From: Massilia sp. Root351
GTDB taxonomy: Bacteria > Pseudomonadota > Gammaproteobacteria > Burkholderiales > Burkholderiaceae_D
Direction: 5' to 3'
Assembly: GCF_001425045.1 (NCBI RefSeq)
Contig: NZ_LMDJ01000001.1
Coordinates: forward strand, 1,095,590-1,159,589
Length of the DNA: 64,000 nt
Position 1 is the first letter of the stretch. Every line of letters begins with the position of its first letter. Below are positions 1-9,105 of the stretch, piece by piece. The notes under the pieces were generated by a model. The model was not told the DNA's origin, ran no database searches, and saw nothing but the letters and a program-made list of their open reading frames with translations. A program made the translations under genes and the position numbers.

Positions 1-8
1 TGGTACAT
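1..8 (-). CDS. First codons of a leftward gene running off the window
   Basis: On the minus strand an ATG (positions 8-6) is preceded by AGGAG with a 7-nt spacer, a good ribosome-binding site. Only two full codons (Met-Tyr) are visible, so the product cannot be named. The gene would be divergent from the AraC regulator beginning near 188, a common arrangement in which the regulator controls its neighbour. The call rests only on the binding site and ATG. Confidence 0.4.
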
Positions 9-187
9 AAAGGTCTCCTGGCGCGTGCGGCGGAAAAAGAGCTGTCCGCGCCGCGCTGTTTCGGTGATAGTATTTTGTAGACACTGTAGGCGAGGGGGCG
101 GCGGACGTATTGCCCCCGGAGGCCAAGTTATTGTTCGGCGAAGACAGCGGCGAAGATCACACGACGAGACCGCGTACACGGAGACAA

Positions 188-1258
188 ATGGGAACTGCAA
201 TGGAACACGCGCGCACGCGCAGCCAGCCGACCACGGCTGGATCATGGCTGCAAGGCATCCGGGACATGCTGCTCAGCGCGGGCCTGGACCCGGCCGCCAT
301 CTTCGCCGACGCAGGCATCCCCGCCGCGCACGTGGGCGATCCGCACCAGCGCATCCAGAGCGACCAGCTCAGCCGCCTGTGGAACGTCATCACGGCGGTG
401 TCGGGCGATGAGGCGATCTCGCTGGCGTCGTCCGATTGCCCGCGCCCGGCCACGCTGGATCTGCTGACCTACACCATGATGACCGCGCCCAACCTGGAGG
501 CGGCGCTGCAGCGTTTCATCCGCTACCTGCGCATCATCAGTGACGCCACCACCTTCACGCTGGAGCCGGACGGCGCGCGCGGCCAATGGCTGCGGCTGGC
601 CATCGAAGGCGGCGAGTTGGCGGTGCCGCGCCAGCGCTGCGAATTCATCCTGATTACCATACTCAATATCTGCCGCTGGATCAGCAGCAAGGCGATCAAT
701 CCTGCCGCGATTGAATTCGTGCACGTGGAGCCGGGCAGCACGCAGGCGCACGCGCGCGCGTTCGCCGGGCCGCTCACATTCAACGCCGCCCGCAACGGAC
801 TGCTGATTTGCGCCGCGGATCTGGCCGCGCCGCTGCCGGCCGCCAATGCCAGGCTGTCGGAGCTGCACGAGAAGTTCGCCTGCGATTTCCTGGACCGCAT
901 GGACAGCGCGCGCCTGACGCCGCGCGTGCGCGACATCATTGTGCGCAACCTGCCGGACGGCGATCCGCCGCGCAGCCTGGCGGCGGCCGCGCTGTGCATC
1001 AGCGAGCGCACGCTGCAGCGGCGTTTGCAGGAAGAGGGGATGAGCTACCAGGAGCTGGTGGACGACACGCGGCGCGAACTGGCGCGCGACTATCTGGCGA
1101 AAGAGCAGCTGGCACTGGGGCAGGTGGCGTTCATGCTGGGCTTCGCCGACCAGAGCGCATTCTGCCGCGCTTGCCAGCGCTGGTTTGGCTATACGCCGCG
1201 GCAATTGCGCAAGCGCCTGTCCGAGTCCGTCCAAACTGCTGAGATAACTCAGCCATAA
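188..1258 (+). CDS. AraC family transcriptional regulator with arabinose-binding-like N-terminal domain
   Basis: DNA-binding activator of about 356 residues. The first 200 or so residues look like the Arabinose_bd type ligand/dimer domain found in OruR/ArgR-like AraC proteins. The C-terminal 90 residues carry the double helix-turn-helix, including the family signature around GFADQSAFCRACQRWFGYTP. I chose the ATG at 188; an in-frame ATG at 200 is equally possible, and the reading frame stays open further upstream. It diverges from a gene that starts at position 8, so that unseen gene is a plausible target. The effector is unknown. A related regulator of the same architecture lies at 20638-21636. 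Confidence 0.85.
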   Translation: MGTAMEHARTRSQPTTAGSWLQGIRDMLLSAGLDPAAIFADAGIPAAHVGDPHQRIQSDQLSRLWNVITAVSGDEAISLASSDCPRPATLDLLTYTMMTAPNLEAALQRFIRYLRIISDATTFTLEPDGARGQWLRLAIEGGELAVPRQRCEFILITILNICRWISSKAINPAAIEFVHVEPGSTQAHARAFAGPLTFNAARNGLLICAADLAAPLPAANARLSELHEKFACDFLDRMDSARLTPRVRDIIVRNLPDGDPPRSLAAAALCISERTLQRRLQEEGMSYQELVDDTRRELARDYLAKEQLALGQVAFMLGFADQSAFCRACQRWFGYTPRQLRKRLSESVQTAEITQP

Positions 1259-1363
1259 CGCGTTTCCTGACGCAAACGTACAGAAGTTCTCCCCTGTGAA
1301 TCGATATAGTAGGCAGCAAACGATAACGCTGCTGTATAACGATTACTGGGAGTTGAACAAGCT

Positions 1364-1651
1364 GTGCGACCGCATATTTACCGTGGTTTTGAAATCAACT
1401 GTGTTGTAGCAAAAGCAGAGACCGGCAAGCCCAGCGCCCGATGGCATTGCGCACTGACTATCCGTGCGCTTGATGAGCCGGAACCGCTGCACTATGAAAT
1501 AGACCTGAATGCCTGGACGCCCGCCGGCGCGCGCAACCTGTGCATCCAGTATGCCAAGCAGCACGTGGACGAGTCCAAGGGGCCGGAGCAATACGCCGGC
1601 CAGGCGCCGCCGTGCCCGTCCAGTTCCCCGCTACGCAAGAAGAGCGGCTAG
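1364..1651 (+). CDS. Small hypothetical protein
   Basis: A 95-residue protein starting with GTG, with GGGAG about 11 nt upstream. It begins MRPHIYRGFEINC and has no signal peptide or membrane segment; the C-terminus is Pro/Ser-rich. The N-terminal half reads like a small beta-rich domain (alternating hydrophobic residues, WHCALTIRAL). I do not recognise the family. It converges on the membrane-protein gene ending at 1657 with only 5 bp between the stop codons. Codon use looks like real coding sequence, but no motif supports a function. Confidence 0.6.
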   Translation: MRPHIYRGFEINCVVAKAETGKPSARWHCALTIRALDEPEPLHYEIDLNAWTPAGARNLCIQYAKQHVDESKGPEQYAGQAPPCPSSSPLRKKSG

Positions 1652-1656
1652 CTTGC

Positions 1657-2019
1657 TTAGAAACCGAGTCCCCGGCATGCGCCTGGAAGGCAGATCATGC
1701 CGTGGCCGATGAGGTTGAGCAGGGCAACCGTAAGCAGCGCCGCCAGCAACGCCCATGCCGAGGTCCTGGCAGCGTGCAGAAGCATCGGGCGCTTGACCTG
1801 TTTTACCACCAGCACCGCCAGCATGATGCTGCCAGCCAGCAGGGCCAGCGACATGACCAGCATGCGCAACATGGCGCCGCCGACGGACAGTTCGTAACCG
1901 TACGCGGGAACGATCTGGCCCACGAAGAACAGGTCCATCAGCGGGAAGGCGAAGGTGTAGATCAGCGCGCCGAGCAGGCGGTCGCGCGGGGAGAGGGGGA
2001 GTTTGGCGGCGCCGGGCAT
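1657..2019 (-). CDS. Small integral membrane protein, unknown function
   Basis: A 120-residue protein with three to four predicted membrane segments (about residues 14-35, 43-72 and 86-108), separated by a short basic loop VKQVKRP. The N-terminus SPRDRLLGALIYTFAFPLMDLFFVG has the positive-inside pattern. Its start lies 52 bp from the divergent HAD gene, so the two share a short promoter region. I recognise no family and cannot assign a substrate or role. Confidence 0.6.
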   Translation of the reverse strand: MPGAAKLPLSPRDRLLGALIYTFAFPLMDLFFVGQIVPAYGYELSVGGAMLRMLVMSLALLAGSIMLAVLVVKQVKRPMLLHAARTSAWALLAALLTVALLNLIGHGMICLPGACRGLGF

Positions 2020-2071
2020 GCGGGGATTCTATCGCATGCCGCGACCAAGCAACGCACGGGAACGTGCTACC

Positions 2072-2770
2072 ATGCAATATATGAAGCATAGACTTTTCCT
2101 TTTCGATTTGGACGATACGCTGCTCGACTTCAAGGCCTCCGAGAAGCTTTCCTTCACCCGCACCATGCAGCAGCTTGGGCTGCCCGACGGCATGGACGGC
2201 CTGTTCGCGCAATACCAGGCGATCAACGTGGCGCTGTGGCGCAGTTTTGAAGCGGGCGCCGTGACCAAGGATTTCCTGAAGGTGGAGCGTTTCCGCAAGA
2301 CTTTCGCCGCCAACGGCTTGGAATGCGATCCCGAACTGGCCAGCCGGCTGTATCTGGATTCGTTGCCCGATACGGTGGTGCTGATCGACGGCGCCAGGCA
2401 GCTGTGCGAGACGCTGGCCGGCATCGGCGAAGTGGGCATCATCACCAATGGCGTCGAACATATCCAGACGCGGCGCATCGCCAGCTCGGGGCTGCAAGCG
2501 CACATCTCTTTCGTATCGACTTCGGAGGCCAGCGGCTATGCCAAGCCGGACGTGCGCTTCTTCGAGTACGCTTCGAAGATGGCGCGTGCCTTCCGCAAGG
2601 AGGATGCGGTCATAGTCGGCGACAGGCTGGACGCGGACATACTCGGCGCGAACCGCTATGGCATCGAAAGCTGCTGGTTCAATCCGGAGCGCGCGGCCAA
2701 CGAGTCGGAAGCGGTACCGACCTACGAAGTCTCCAGCCTGCACGACGTGGTGCCTGCACTGGCGGCCTGA
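2072..2770 (+). CDS. yjjG: HAD-superfamily hydrolase, YjjG-like noncanonical pyrimidine nucleotidase
   Basis: Probable cytoplasmic 5'-nucleotidase that dephosphorylates (noncanonical) pyrimidine nucleoside monophosphates. Of 232 residues, motif I is FDLDDTLLDF at residues 11-20, with nucleophile Asp12 and acid/base Asp14. A helical cap follows, then motif II GIITNG, the motif III Lys (YAKPD) and the motif IV acidic pair in VIVGDRLDADILGA. The length and the DFKASEKLSF cap start match YjjG better than a generic HAD. ATG 2081 is an alternative start. The 3' end overlaps the convergent AcpH-like gene by 49 bp. Confidence 0.85.
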   Translation: MQYMKHRLFLFDLDDTLLDFKASEKLSFTRTMQQLGLPDGMDGLFAQYQAINVALWRSFEAGAVTKDFLKVERFRKTFAANGLECDPELASRLYLDSLPDTVVLIDGARQLCETLAGIGEVGIITNGVEHIQTRRIASSGLQAHISFVSTSEASGYAKPDVRFFEYASKMARAFRKEDAVIVGDRLDADILGANRYGIESCWFNPERAANESEAVPTYEVSSLHDVVPALAA

Positions 2771-3357
2771 ATCAATTCGGCGCGGCGCTGCGCTGCAAAG
2801 CGCATCAGTTCGGGAAAGAATTGCTCGAAGCCGCCGGCGATGGCGGCGTAGTGCAGGCGCAGGTCGTCCAGGCCCTCGCGCATCAAATGGCCATTGCGGC
2901 TCAGGCGCGTGGAAATGCGCGTGACGGCCATCTCCACGCCCGCCAGCTCCTCGTAGCCCGCCAGCCACTGCTGCTCGATGATGCGCGGCGCGATGGCCTG
3001 CAGCTTCTCAGGCAGGATATCCATGTGGGCGCGCAGCGCGCGGTGAAAGCGTTCTATCAGAACGTGGCGCGGCATGTCGCTGTACTGGTCCCAGCGCTGC
3101 GTGAGCAGGTGGTCGTAGAACACGTCGAGCACGATGCCGCCGTAGCGCCGGCGCGGGCCGCCGAACAGCCGCACTGCATCCTTCACGACCGGGTGGCCGT
3201 CGGTGTAGCTGTCGATGTAGCGGTGCAGCATGATCTCGCGCTCGATCTCGGGCGTGTACACGCCGCTCACATTGGCCTTGGCAAAATCGCCCAGCATGGC
3301 GCCTATCATGGCGGCGTCGCTCTGGCGGGCGAGGAAGATGTGCGCGAGGTAGTTCAT
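2722..3357 (-). CDS. acpH: Acyl carrier protein phosphodiesterase (AcpH/DUF479 family)
   Basis: A 211-residue cytoplasmic protein. Family members remove the 4'-phosphopantetheine group from holo-ACP. The N-terminus MNYLAHIFLA and the motif GAMLGDFAK are the signature of the family, a divergent HD-domain fold; His28-Asp-type metal-ligand candidates lie in MLHRYIDSYTDGHP and FYDHLL. The ATG is clear because homologues begin exactly at MNYLAH. The stop lies 49 bp inside the 3' end of the convergent nucleotidase gene. The start is 64 bp from the divergent metallophosphoesterase. Activity on ACP is inferred from the family and was not tested for this sequence. Confidence 0.85.
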   Translation of the reverse strand: MNYLAHIFLARQSDAAMIGAMLGDFAKANVSGVYTPEIEREIMLHRYIDSYTDGHPVVKDAVRLFGGPRRRYGGIVLDVFYDHLLTQRWDQYSDMPRHVLIERFHRALRAHMDILPEKLQAIAPRIIEQQWLAGYEELAGVEMAVTRISTRLSRNGHLMREGLDDLRLHYAAIAGGFEQFFPELMRFAAQRRAELIQAASAGTTSCRLETS

Positions 3358-3421
3358 GCGCCCATTGTAGCCCGGGGCTATACTTTGACGCGTGGACCGA
3401 CGCGAACCTGGACGAGGCGAT

Positions 3422-4162
3422 ATGCGAATAGCGGCAATTTCTGACATACATGGCAATCTATGGGCACTGGAGGCGGTGCTGGAAGACATTGCGCGCCGTG
3501 GTGTGGACATGACGGTTAACCTGGGCGATATCGTGTCCGGCCCGCTGCTGCCGCGCGAGACGGCGCAACGGCTGATGGCGTTGCAGTTGCCCACCATCGC
3601 CGGCAACCACGAGCGCCAGGTGCTGACGCACGATCCGGCGCGCATGGGCGCGTCCGACCTGTACGCGCACCAGCAGCTGGACGAGGACCAGCGCGCGTGG
3701 ATAGGCGCGCTGCCGGCAGAGCTGCGGCTGGCGCACGAGGTGCTGCTGGTGCACGGCATACCCGGCAATGACCTGGTGTATTTCATGGAGACGGTGACCG
3801 AGCAGGGCCAGCGTCCCGCCACGCATGGCGAGGTGCTGGAGCGCGCGGGCGATGCGCGCGCCTCGCTGATCCTGTGCGGACACACGCATGTGCCGCGCAG
3901 CGTGCAGCTGGACGACGGGCGCTTGATCGTGAATCCTGGCAGCGTGGGCTTGCAGGCGTATGACGATGCGCATCCGTATCCGCACAAGGCGGAGAACTAC
4001 ACGCCACATGCGCGCTATGCGCTGGTGGAGAGCACGGCGCAGGGCTGGCGCGTGGAGCAGGTGGCGGTGCCGTATGACTGGCAAGCGGCCAGCGCGCTGG
4101 CTGCGCGCAATGGACGGCCGGAGTGGGCTTATGCGCTCAGGACCGGGCGCATGCCGGAGTGA
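3422..4162 (+). CDS. Metallophosphoesterase, YfcE/MJ0936-type
   Basis: A 246-residue calcineurin-like phosphoesterase, predicted cytoplasmic (no signal peptide). All core metal-binding motifs are present: SDIHGN at 7-12, LGD at 34-36, GNHE at 61-64 and GHTH at 153-156, plus the late motif NPGSVG. Members of this group act on phosphodiesters or phosphomonoesters, some as cyclic phosphodiesterases or symmetrical nucleotide hydrolases; the substrate here is unknown. The start is the ATG opening MRIAAISDIHGN, the usual family start. It stands alone between the divergent AcpH-like gene and the convergent hydrolase. Confidence 0.85.
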   Translation: MRIAAISDIHGNLWALEAVLEDIARRGVDMTVNLGDIVSGPLLPRETAQRLMALQLPTIAGNHERQVLTHDPARMGASDLYAHQQLDEDQRAWIGALPAELRLAHEVLLVHGIPGNDLVYFMETVTEQGQRPATHGEVLERAGDARASLILCGHTHVPRSVQLDDGRLIVNPGSVGLQAYDDAHPYPHKAENYTPHARYALVESTAQGWRVEQVAVPYDWQAASALAARNGRPEWAYALRTGRMPE

Positions 4163-4202
4163 TGGCGGCGGCGGATTAGGCGGGCACGCCGTAATCCGCC
4201 GT

Positions 4203-4997
4203 TCAGGCGCTGGCGATTTCCGCGCCGGCCAGGAAGCCGGCCAGCACCGTGTTGACGTCGGCGGCGTGCGTGATGGGCGCCATGTGGCCGCCACGGGTCT
4301 GCACGGCGGCGCCGTTGGGCAGTGCGGCGGCCAGGCAGGCTGCCACGCGGCGCGTCGATTGCGGGCTGCGTTCGCCCGACAGCACCAGCGCCGGCATGTC
4401 CAGCTCGGCCATGTCGGCCAGCGTGGCCGCTTCGCCCAGCAGGGCCTGGAAGTCCAGCTTGACCTTGGCGATCTGCGCGGCAAAGCGCTGCTGCTGCGCC
4501 GCAGGCAACCGGTCGAAGGCGCCTGCGCGGTTCCAGTAGTCGATGAAGGTGCGCGCGGCGTCCTGCGCGCCGGCGGCGCTGTGGATGTCTGCCACCACGT
4601 TCTCAATTTCAATGCGCGCCGCGTCGTCTTCGGACAGCAGGTGGAAGGCCACCGGCTCGAACAGCGCCAGCGACAGCACGCGCGCGCGCATCTGGCGCGC
4701 CATGCGCAGCGCGGTGGCGCCGCCGTAGGAATGGCCGATCAGGTGGAACGGCTCGTCGGGCGCGAGCTTGCCGGCGATGGCGGCGTTCACCGCATCGACC
4801 TCGTGCGCCAGCGAGAAGTCCGCTTCGGCGCCGGACGGGAAGGGCGATTTGCCGTAGCCCAGCAGGTCGACGGCGATACAGCGGAAACTGCCTTCCTGCC
4901 CGGCCATCAACTCGGCCCACTGGCCTTTGGAACTCATGGAGCTGTGCAGCAGTACGACGGCCGGGCGCGCGTCCGGCTGGGCATGGATGGTGGTCAT
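4203..4997 (-). CDS. Alpha/beta-fold hydrolase
   Basis: A 264-residue protein of the alpha/beta hydrolase superfamily. The oxyanion strand VVLLHSSMSS is at 14-23, the nucleophile elbow GHSYGG centres on Ser90, and the catalytic His is probably in GGHMAPITH near the C-terminus. The acidic member may lie in LVLSGERSP, where the canonical Asp seems to be Glu. There is no signal peptide. The start is the ATG of MTTIHAQPD; a longer open frame upstream lacks a convincing start. The substrate cannot be read from the sequence; esters and C-C bonds are both used in the family. Confidence 0.82.
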   Translation of the reverse strand: MTTIHAQPDARPAVVLLHSSMSSKGQWAELMAGQEGSFRCIAVDLLGYGKSPFPSGAEADFSLAHEVDAVNAAIAGKLAPDEPFHLIGHSYGGATALRMARQMRARVLSLALFEPVAFHLLSEDDAARIEIENVVADIHSAAGAQDAARTFIDYWNRAGAFDRLPAAQQQRFAAQIAKVKLDFQALLGEAATLADMAELDMPALVLSGERSPQSTRRVAACLAAALPNGAAVQTRGGHMAPITHAADVNTVLAGFLAGAEIASA

Positions 4998-5098
4998 GTG
5001 ACTATCGCAAACGGCAAAACCGGCGATTATAGCGCCTTGCCGGCTCGCCTTGCTAGCTTGATGCCAACCGGACGCGCGGCGGCGTGCCGGCGTCTCTG

Positions 5099-6070
5099 CT
5101 ACAGCGCGCGCACCGGAATGCAGATGTCGCAGATCATGTCGCCGGTGGCCGGGTCGAAGCTGCCGGCCGGATCGAAGCGCTCGAAGCTGGGGCGGTCGTC
5201 GCACTGCAGGCCGCTCGATGCCAGCCATTCGCGGGTCAGCCACATCCATGCATTGCTGATGGTTTGCGGCTGGCCCCTGAATTTGGCTACCGCGTAGCGT
5301 CCGCCCGGCAGCGTGGCCAGGCTGGCCGGGCCGGTCGGCTGGAAGCCTTCCGGCACGGTGACGCAGGCGTCGTAGCGGCATTTGTCGGGCGGCGTGACGC
5401 TGGGGTCGTCATGGCCGACGCCGTAGCACAGCTGGCCGTCCAGGCCGTGCGACCGCATCCACGGCGCCATGGTCTGGCGCCAGAACACGCCGATTTGCGG
5501 TCCGTAAGGTCCGATCAGGCGCTGGTAGGCCACGCGCACGGCGGGCAGGTCGGTGATTTGCACATCCATTTCGGTTTCTCCGTAAAGGGTTAAGGAGCCG
5601 TCATGGTCGCCCGGCGGGCGCGGGCGCGCCTGACCGGGCTTGCTGTGGAGCTGATCAGGATTGCTATGCATGGCCGCCAGCTGGGCCGCCGCCCGCTGCG
5701 GGGCGCCGGCCCGCCATTCGGTGGGCGTGCAGCCGAACTGCTGCTTGAAGGCGCGCGCGAACGCTTCGCCCGAGCCGAAGCCGCATGCCAGCGCGACCTC
5801 CAGCACCGGTTCGGCGCTGCCGCGCGCCAGGCGTCCGGCCGCCGTTTCCAGGCGCCGCCGGCGCGCGTAGTCGCCCAGGGTCTCGCCCATCCAGGCGGCG
5901 AAGATGCGGTGGAAGTGGAAGCGCGAAAAATTGGCCACGTCGGCCAGTTGCGCCAGGTCGAGCGGCGCGTCCAGGTGCCGGTCGATGTAGTCGAGCACGC
6001 GGTTCATGCGGCGCGCGTATTCGGCGCGGCTGGCGCGCATGCGTGCGTCGGGAGGCAGGGTGTGGTTCAT
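5099..6070 (-). CDS. AraC family regulator with GyrI-like (SbmC) effector-binding domain
   Basis: A 323-residue two-domain protein. Residues 20-120 form the AraC double helix-turn-helix at the N-terminus (FSRFHFHRIFAAWMGETLGDY; ACGFGSGEAFARAFKQQFG). Residues 165-320 form a GyrI-like domain starting VQITDLPAVRVAYQRLIGPY, the type that binds small hydrophobic or cationic ligands in SbmC and BmrR-like proteins. Two His/Gln-rich segments link the domains. Multidrug-responsive regulators such as Rob have the same order. The likely role is a ligand-responsive transcription activator; targets are unknown. The adjacent alpha/beta hydrolase, on the same strand downstream with a 101-bp gap, may be in its unit. 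Confidence 0.87.
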   Translation of the reverse strand: MNHTLPPDARMRASRAEYARRMNRVLDYIDRHLDAPLDLAQLADVANFSRFHFHRIFAAWMGETLGDYARRRRLETAAGRLARGSAEPVLEVALACGFGSGEAFARAFKQQFGCTPTEWRAGAPQRAAAQLAAMHSNPDQLHSKPGQARPRPPGDHDGSLTLYGETEMDVQITDLPAVRVAYQRLIGPYGPQIGVFWRQTMAPWMRSHGLDGQLCYGVGHDDPSVTPPDKCRYDACVTVPEGFQPTGPASLATLPGGRYAVAKFRGQPQTISNAWMWLTREWLASSGLQCDDRPSFERFDPAGSFDPATGDMICDICIPVRAL

Positions 6071-6141
6071 GGCGGGTGATTATGGCACGGTTGCGGAATG
6101 GAATCCGCAACCGTGCCGCCGCGCGGGGAGGGGGCCGCCGC

Positions 6142-9105
6142 TTAGAATTTGTACTTCAGGTTGAGGTAGAACTGGCGGCCGGACACGTCCAGTTTCTGCG
6201 GCTCCTCTTCACTGTAGCGGTACTGCGCGCGCACCTGGTTCAGCAGGTTGGTGGCGTCGAACGTCACCTGCCAGTTCTTGGCGAAGGTGTAGTTGGCCGA
6301 GAACGCCAGGGTGGTCACGCCGGCCGCCATGGTGGGGGCGGTCGGCATGGCCACGCCGTTGATGACGGACTGGCCCTGGCTGTTGGCGGTGGGCGAAGGC
6401 GCGGTGCTGCTGTTGACGTACTTGCCGCGATAGTTGGCCACCAGGCGGGTGCTGAACACGTCGTTCTCGAAGTAGGCGCCCAGGTTGCCCGCCCATTCGG
6501 ACGCGCCCACCATCGGCCGGCCGTCGTCGACCTTGGTCTTGGCGCGGCTGACGTTGCTCTGGAAGCCGAAGCCGCCCCAGATCGGCTGCTCGTACGACAG
6601 CTCAATGCCGCTGATCTTCGCGCCCTGCTGGCCGGACGAGTTGATGGAGAAGGTTTTGACCTGCGAGTCGCGCGGGTCGACCAGCTGCACGGTGGCGCCG
6701 GACGGGTTGCCGCCGGTTTTCACGTAGCCGTCGATTTTCGAGTGGAACACGTTCACCGCCACCAGCGAACGCGGCTTGAAGTACCAGGCCCAGGACAGGT
6801 CGACATTGTCCGAGGTGAGCGGCTTCAGGTCAGGGTTCGGGCCGGTGACCACGCAGCCGGTGGCGTCGCAGGTCGGCGTGCCGAAACCGCTGCCCAGCAC
6901 GTTGTAGTTCTGGCGGCCGATGGTGCGGCTGGCGCCGAAGCGGGCGATCATGTCCTTTTGCAGTTCGTAGCGCAGGTTCACGCTGGGCAGCAGGTTGTTG
7001 AAGCTGCGGTCGGTGGCGGTCTTGTAATACAGGATGCCGCTCTTCGGATTGAAGGGCACGCCGTCGTAGTAAGCCTGCGCCTCGCCGGCGGTGGTGATGG
7101 CGCCGGGGAAGGCGGCGCAGGTGGTGGCCGGCTTGCCCGGTTCGGTGCGGTCGCAGGCGCCGGCCGGAATCGGGGTCGGGATCTGCGCGTTGATCTGCGT
7201 GCGCACCCAGCGCAGGCCCAGGTTGCCGGACCAGCCCTGGCCTTCCAGGTTGCCCATCAGGTAGGCCGAGGTCTGGCGCTCGCGCATGTCGATCTCGGTG
7301 GCCACGCGGCGCTCCCACTCGGGCGTGGTGGTCTTGGTGTTGGCCGCCATGTAGGCTTGCAGCGCTTCCGGCGTGAAGCTGAAGCCGGTGTTGTCCCAGT
7401 TGCCGCCGCCCAGGTCGTTGCCGAAGTCGCCAGGATAGGGCACGATGCCGCTGCCGGACGGCTCGGCCACCGAAGCGCCCTTGAAGGCGGGGTTCCAGCG
7501 TCCGCTCTTGCGCTTGTGGTCGGCAAAGCGCACGCCCGATTCCAGCGACTGCAGCACCCCCTTGTCCATGCGGTATTCGGCGTCCAGCGAGCCGCTGGCT
7601 TCCTTGTCCACGGTGCGGATGCCGGAAATGGTGCGGCCGACCAGCTTGTAGCCGCTGCCGTCGGGGTTCAGGCCCACGGTGTTGCTGCCGGCGCCGATGT
7701 ACTTCGAATCGGGCGCGTCCTTCAGGCCGTTCAGGCTGTAGGAAATGCCGGTGCCGTAGCGCGCGTAGGTCAGGCCCTGGTCGGCCTGGGTGGTGCCCAC
7801 GCCGCGCGTGATGCTCAGCAGGGACTTGACGGTCAGGTCGTTGTTGACGCGGTATTTGGCGTCCAGGTCCAGGAAGCCGCTGGTGGCCTTGGCGCCTTCG
7901 CGGAAGAAGCCTTCCGAGTTGCCCACGTACTGGGGCGTGGTGCCGTCCGGGAACACGATGTCGGCGCTCTTGAGCACGCGCAGCTCGTGGCCGTACATCG
8001 TGGTTTCCTTGACGATGACGGGGTTACGGATCTGCGCGTACACGCGCTGGCCGCCGGAACTGGTGTTGGCGCTGCTGGCCGTCACGCCGCCCAGCGGATC
8101 GTTTTTACCCAGCAGCATGCTGTACATGGCGCCGGAAGTCAGGCGGCCGTTGTTGTTGGCCTTCATTTCCGAGTAAAAGCCGGTGGCGGTCACGTCCAGG
8201 TCGGCGTTCGGCTTGTACTGCAGCGACACCATGCCGCCGGCCCGGTCGCGCACGCCTTCCACGAACTCCGAACTCATCGAGCCGGGCATGCGCACGCCGT
8301 TCAGGTCGGCCGCTTTCAGGCCGGTGCCGGCCAGCGAGGCGTCGGTGATGCCCAGCATGGTGCTGGTGTTGATCACATCCCAGCCGCTGCTGGCGCCGTA
8401 GGCGAAGCGCGACACCGAGTCGCGCCGGCTGTAGCGCTTTTCCTTGAAGCCCTGCACGATCACGCCCAGCGTGTTGGCTTCGTTCTTCCAGTTGAAGGTG
8501 GCGTTCAGGTCGGGCGAAGTCTTGTCCGGCAGCTGGGCGTAGGTCAGGCCGGCGCTGATCACGCCGCCGAAGCTGGTCTTTTGCGCCAGCGGCTTGCGGG
8601 TGGTGACGTTGATGGTGCCGGCCAGGCCGCCGTCGACGATGTTGGCTTGCGAGGTCTTGTAGACGATGGCCTGGTTCAGCACCGAGGACGGCATCAGCGA
8701 CAGGCTGGTGCTGCGGCTGCTGGAACCCTGGTCGGCCACGTACCAGTCGCCGCCGGAGACGGTATGGCCGTTGAACAGGATCAGCGACATGTCCGGGTTG
8801 GTGCCGCGCATGGACACTTTTTCCGCTTCGTCGTAGTCGGTGCGCACGGCCACGCCGGCCAGGCGCTGCAGGGAGTCGGCCAGGTTCTTGTCCGGCATCT
8901 TGCCCACGTCCTCGGCGGTGATCACTTCCACGTTGGCCGTGGCGTCCTTCTTCACGCCCAGCGACTTGGCCAGCGAGGCCCGGATGCCGGATACCTCGAC
9001 CTTTTGCATGGCCGGCTCTTCAGCCTGCTGCGCCCAGGCCGGCGCCGCCATGGCGCCCAACGCGATGGAAATGGCTGCGGCCACCGGTGTCTTGTTCAAG
9101 TTCAT
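6142..9105 (-). CDS. TonB-dependent outer-membrane receptor
   Basis: A 987-residue outer-membrane active transporter powered by TonB. The signal peptide ends near AAPAWAQQ (about residue 25). The plug runs over about residues 45-170 (VEVSGIRASLAKSL, then IVDGGLAGTINVTTRKP) and is followed by a 22-strand barrel ending in the aromatic terminus LNLKYKF. The RASLAKSL...ITAEDVGKMPD start is typical of the Caulobacter-type TonB receptor group, which often imports carbohydrates or other organic substrates rather than iron. The ligand is unknown. No dedicated catabolic or sensor genes adjoin it. GGGAG lies 8 nt upstream of the ATG. Confidence 0.92.
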   Translation of the reverse strand: MNLNKTPVAAAISIALGAMAAPAWAQQAEEPAMQKVEVSGIRASLAKSLGVKKDATANVEVITAEDVGKMPDKNLADSLQRLAGVAVRTDYDEAEKVSMRGTNPDMSLILFNGHTVSGGDWYVADQGSSSRSTSLSLMPSSVLNQAIVYKTSQANIVDGGLAGTINVTTRKPLAQKTSFGGVISAGLTYAQLPDKTSPDLNATFNWKNEANTLGVIVQGFKEKRYSRRDSVSRFAYGASSGWDVINTSTMLGITDASLAGTGLKAADLNGVRMPGSMSSEFVEGVRDRAGGMVSLQYKPNADLDVTATGFYSEMKANNNGRLTSGAMYSMLLGKNDPLGGVTASSANTSSGGQRVYAQIRNPVIVKETTMYGHELRVLKSADIVFPDGTTPQYVGNSEGFFREGAKATSGFLDLDAKYRVNNDLTVKSLLSITRGVGTTQADQGLTYARYGTGISYSLNGLKDAPDSKYIGAGSNTVGLNPDGSGYKLVGRTISGIRTVDKEASGSLDAEYRMDKGVLQSLESGVRFADHKRKSGRWNPAFKGASVAEPSGSGIVPYPGDFGNDLGGGNWDNTGFSFTPEALQAYMAANTKTTTPEWERRVATEIDMRERQTSAYLMGNLEGQGWSGNLGLRWVRTQINAQIPTPIPAGACDRTEPGKPATTCAAFPGAITTAGEAQAYYDGVPFNPKSGILYYKTATDRSFNNLLPSVNLRYELQKDMIARFGASRTIGRQNYNVLGSGFGTPTCDATGCVVTGPNPDLKPLTSDNVDLSWAWYFKPRSLVAVNVFHSKIDGYVKTGGNPSGATVQLVDPRDSQVKTFSINSSGQQGAKISGIELSYEQPIWGGFGFQSNVSRAKTKVDDGRPMVGASEWAGNLGAYFENDVFSTRLVANYRGKYVNSSTAPSPTANSQGQSVINGVAMPTAPTMAAGVTTLAFSANYTFAKNWQVTFDATNLLNQVRAQYRYSEEEPQKLDVSGRQFYLNLKYKF

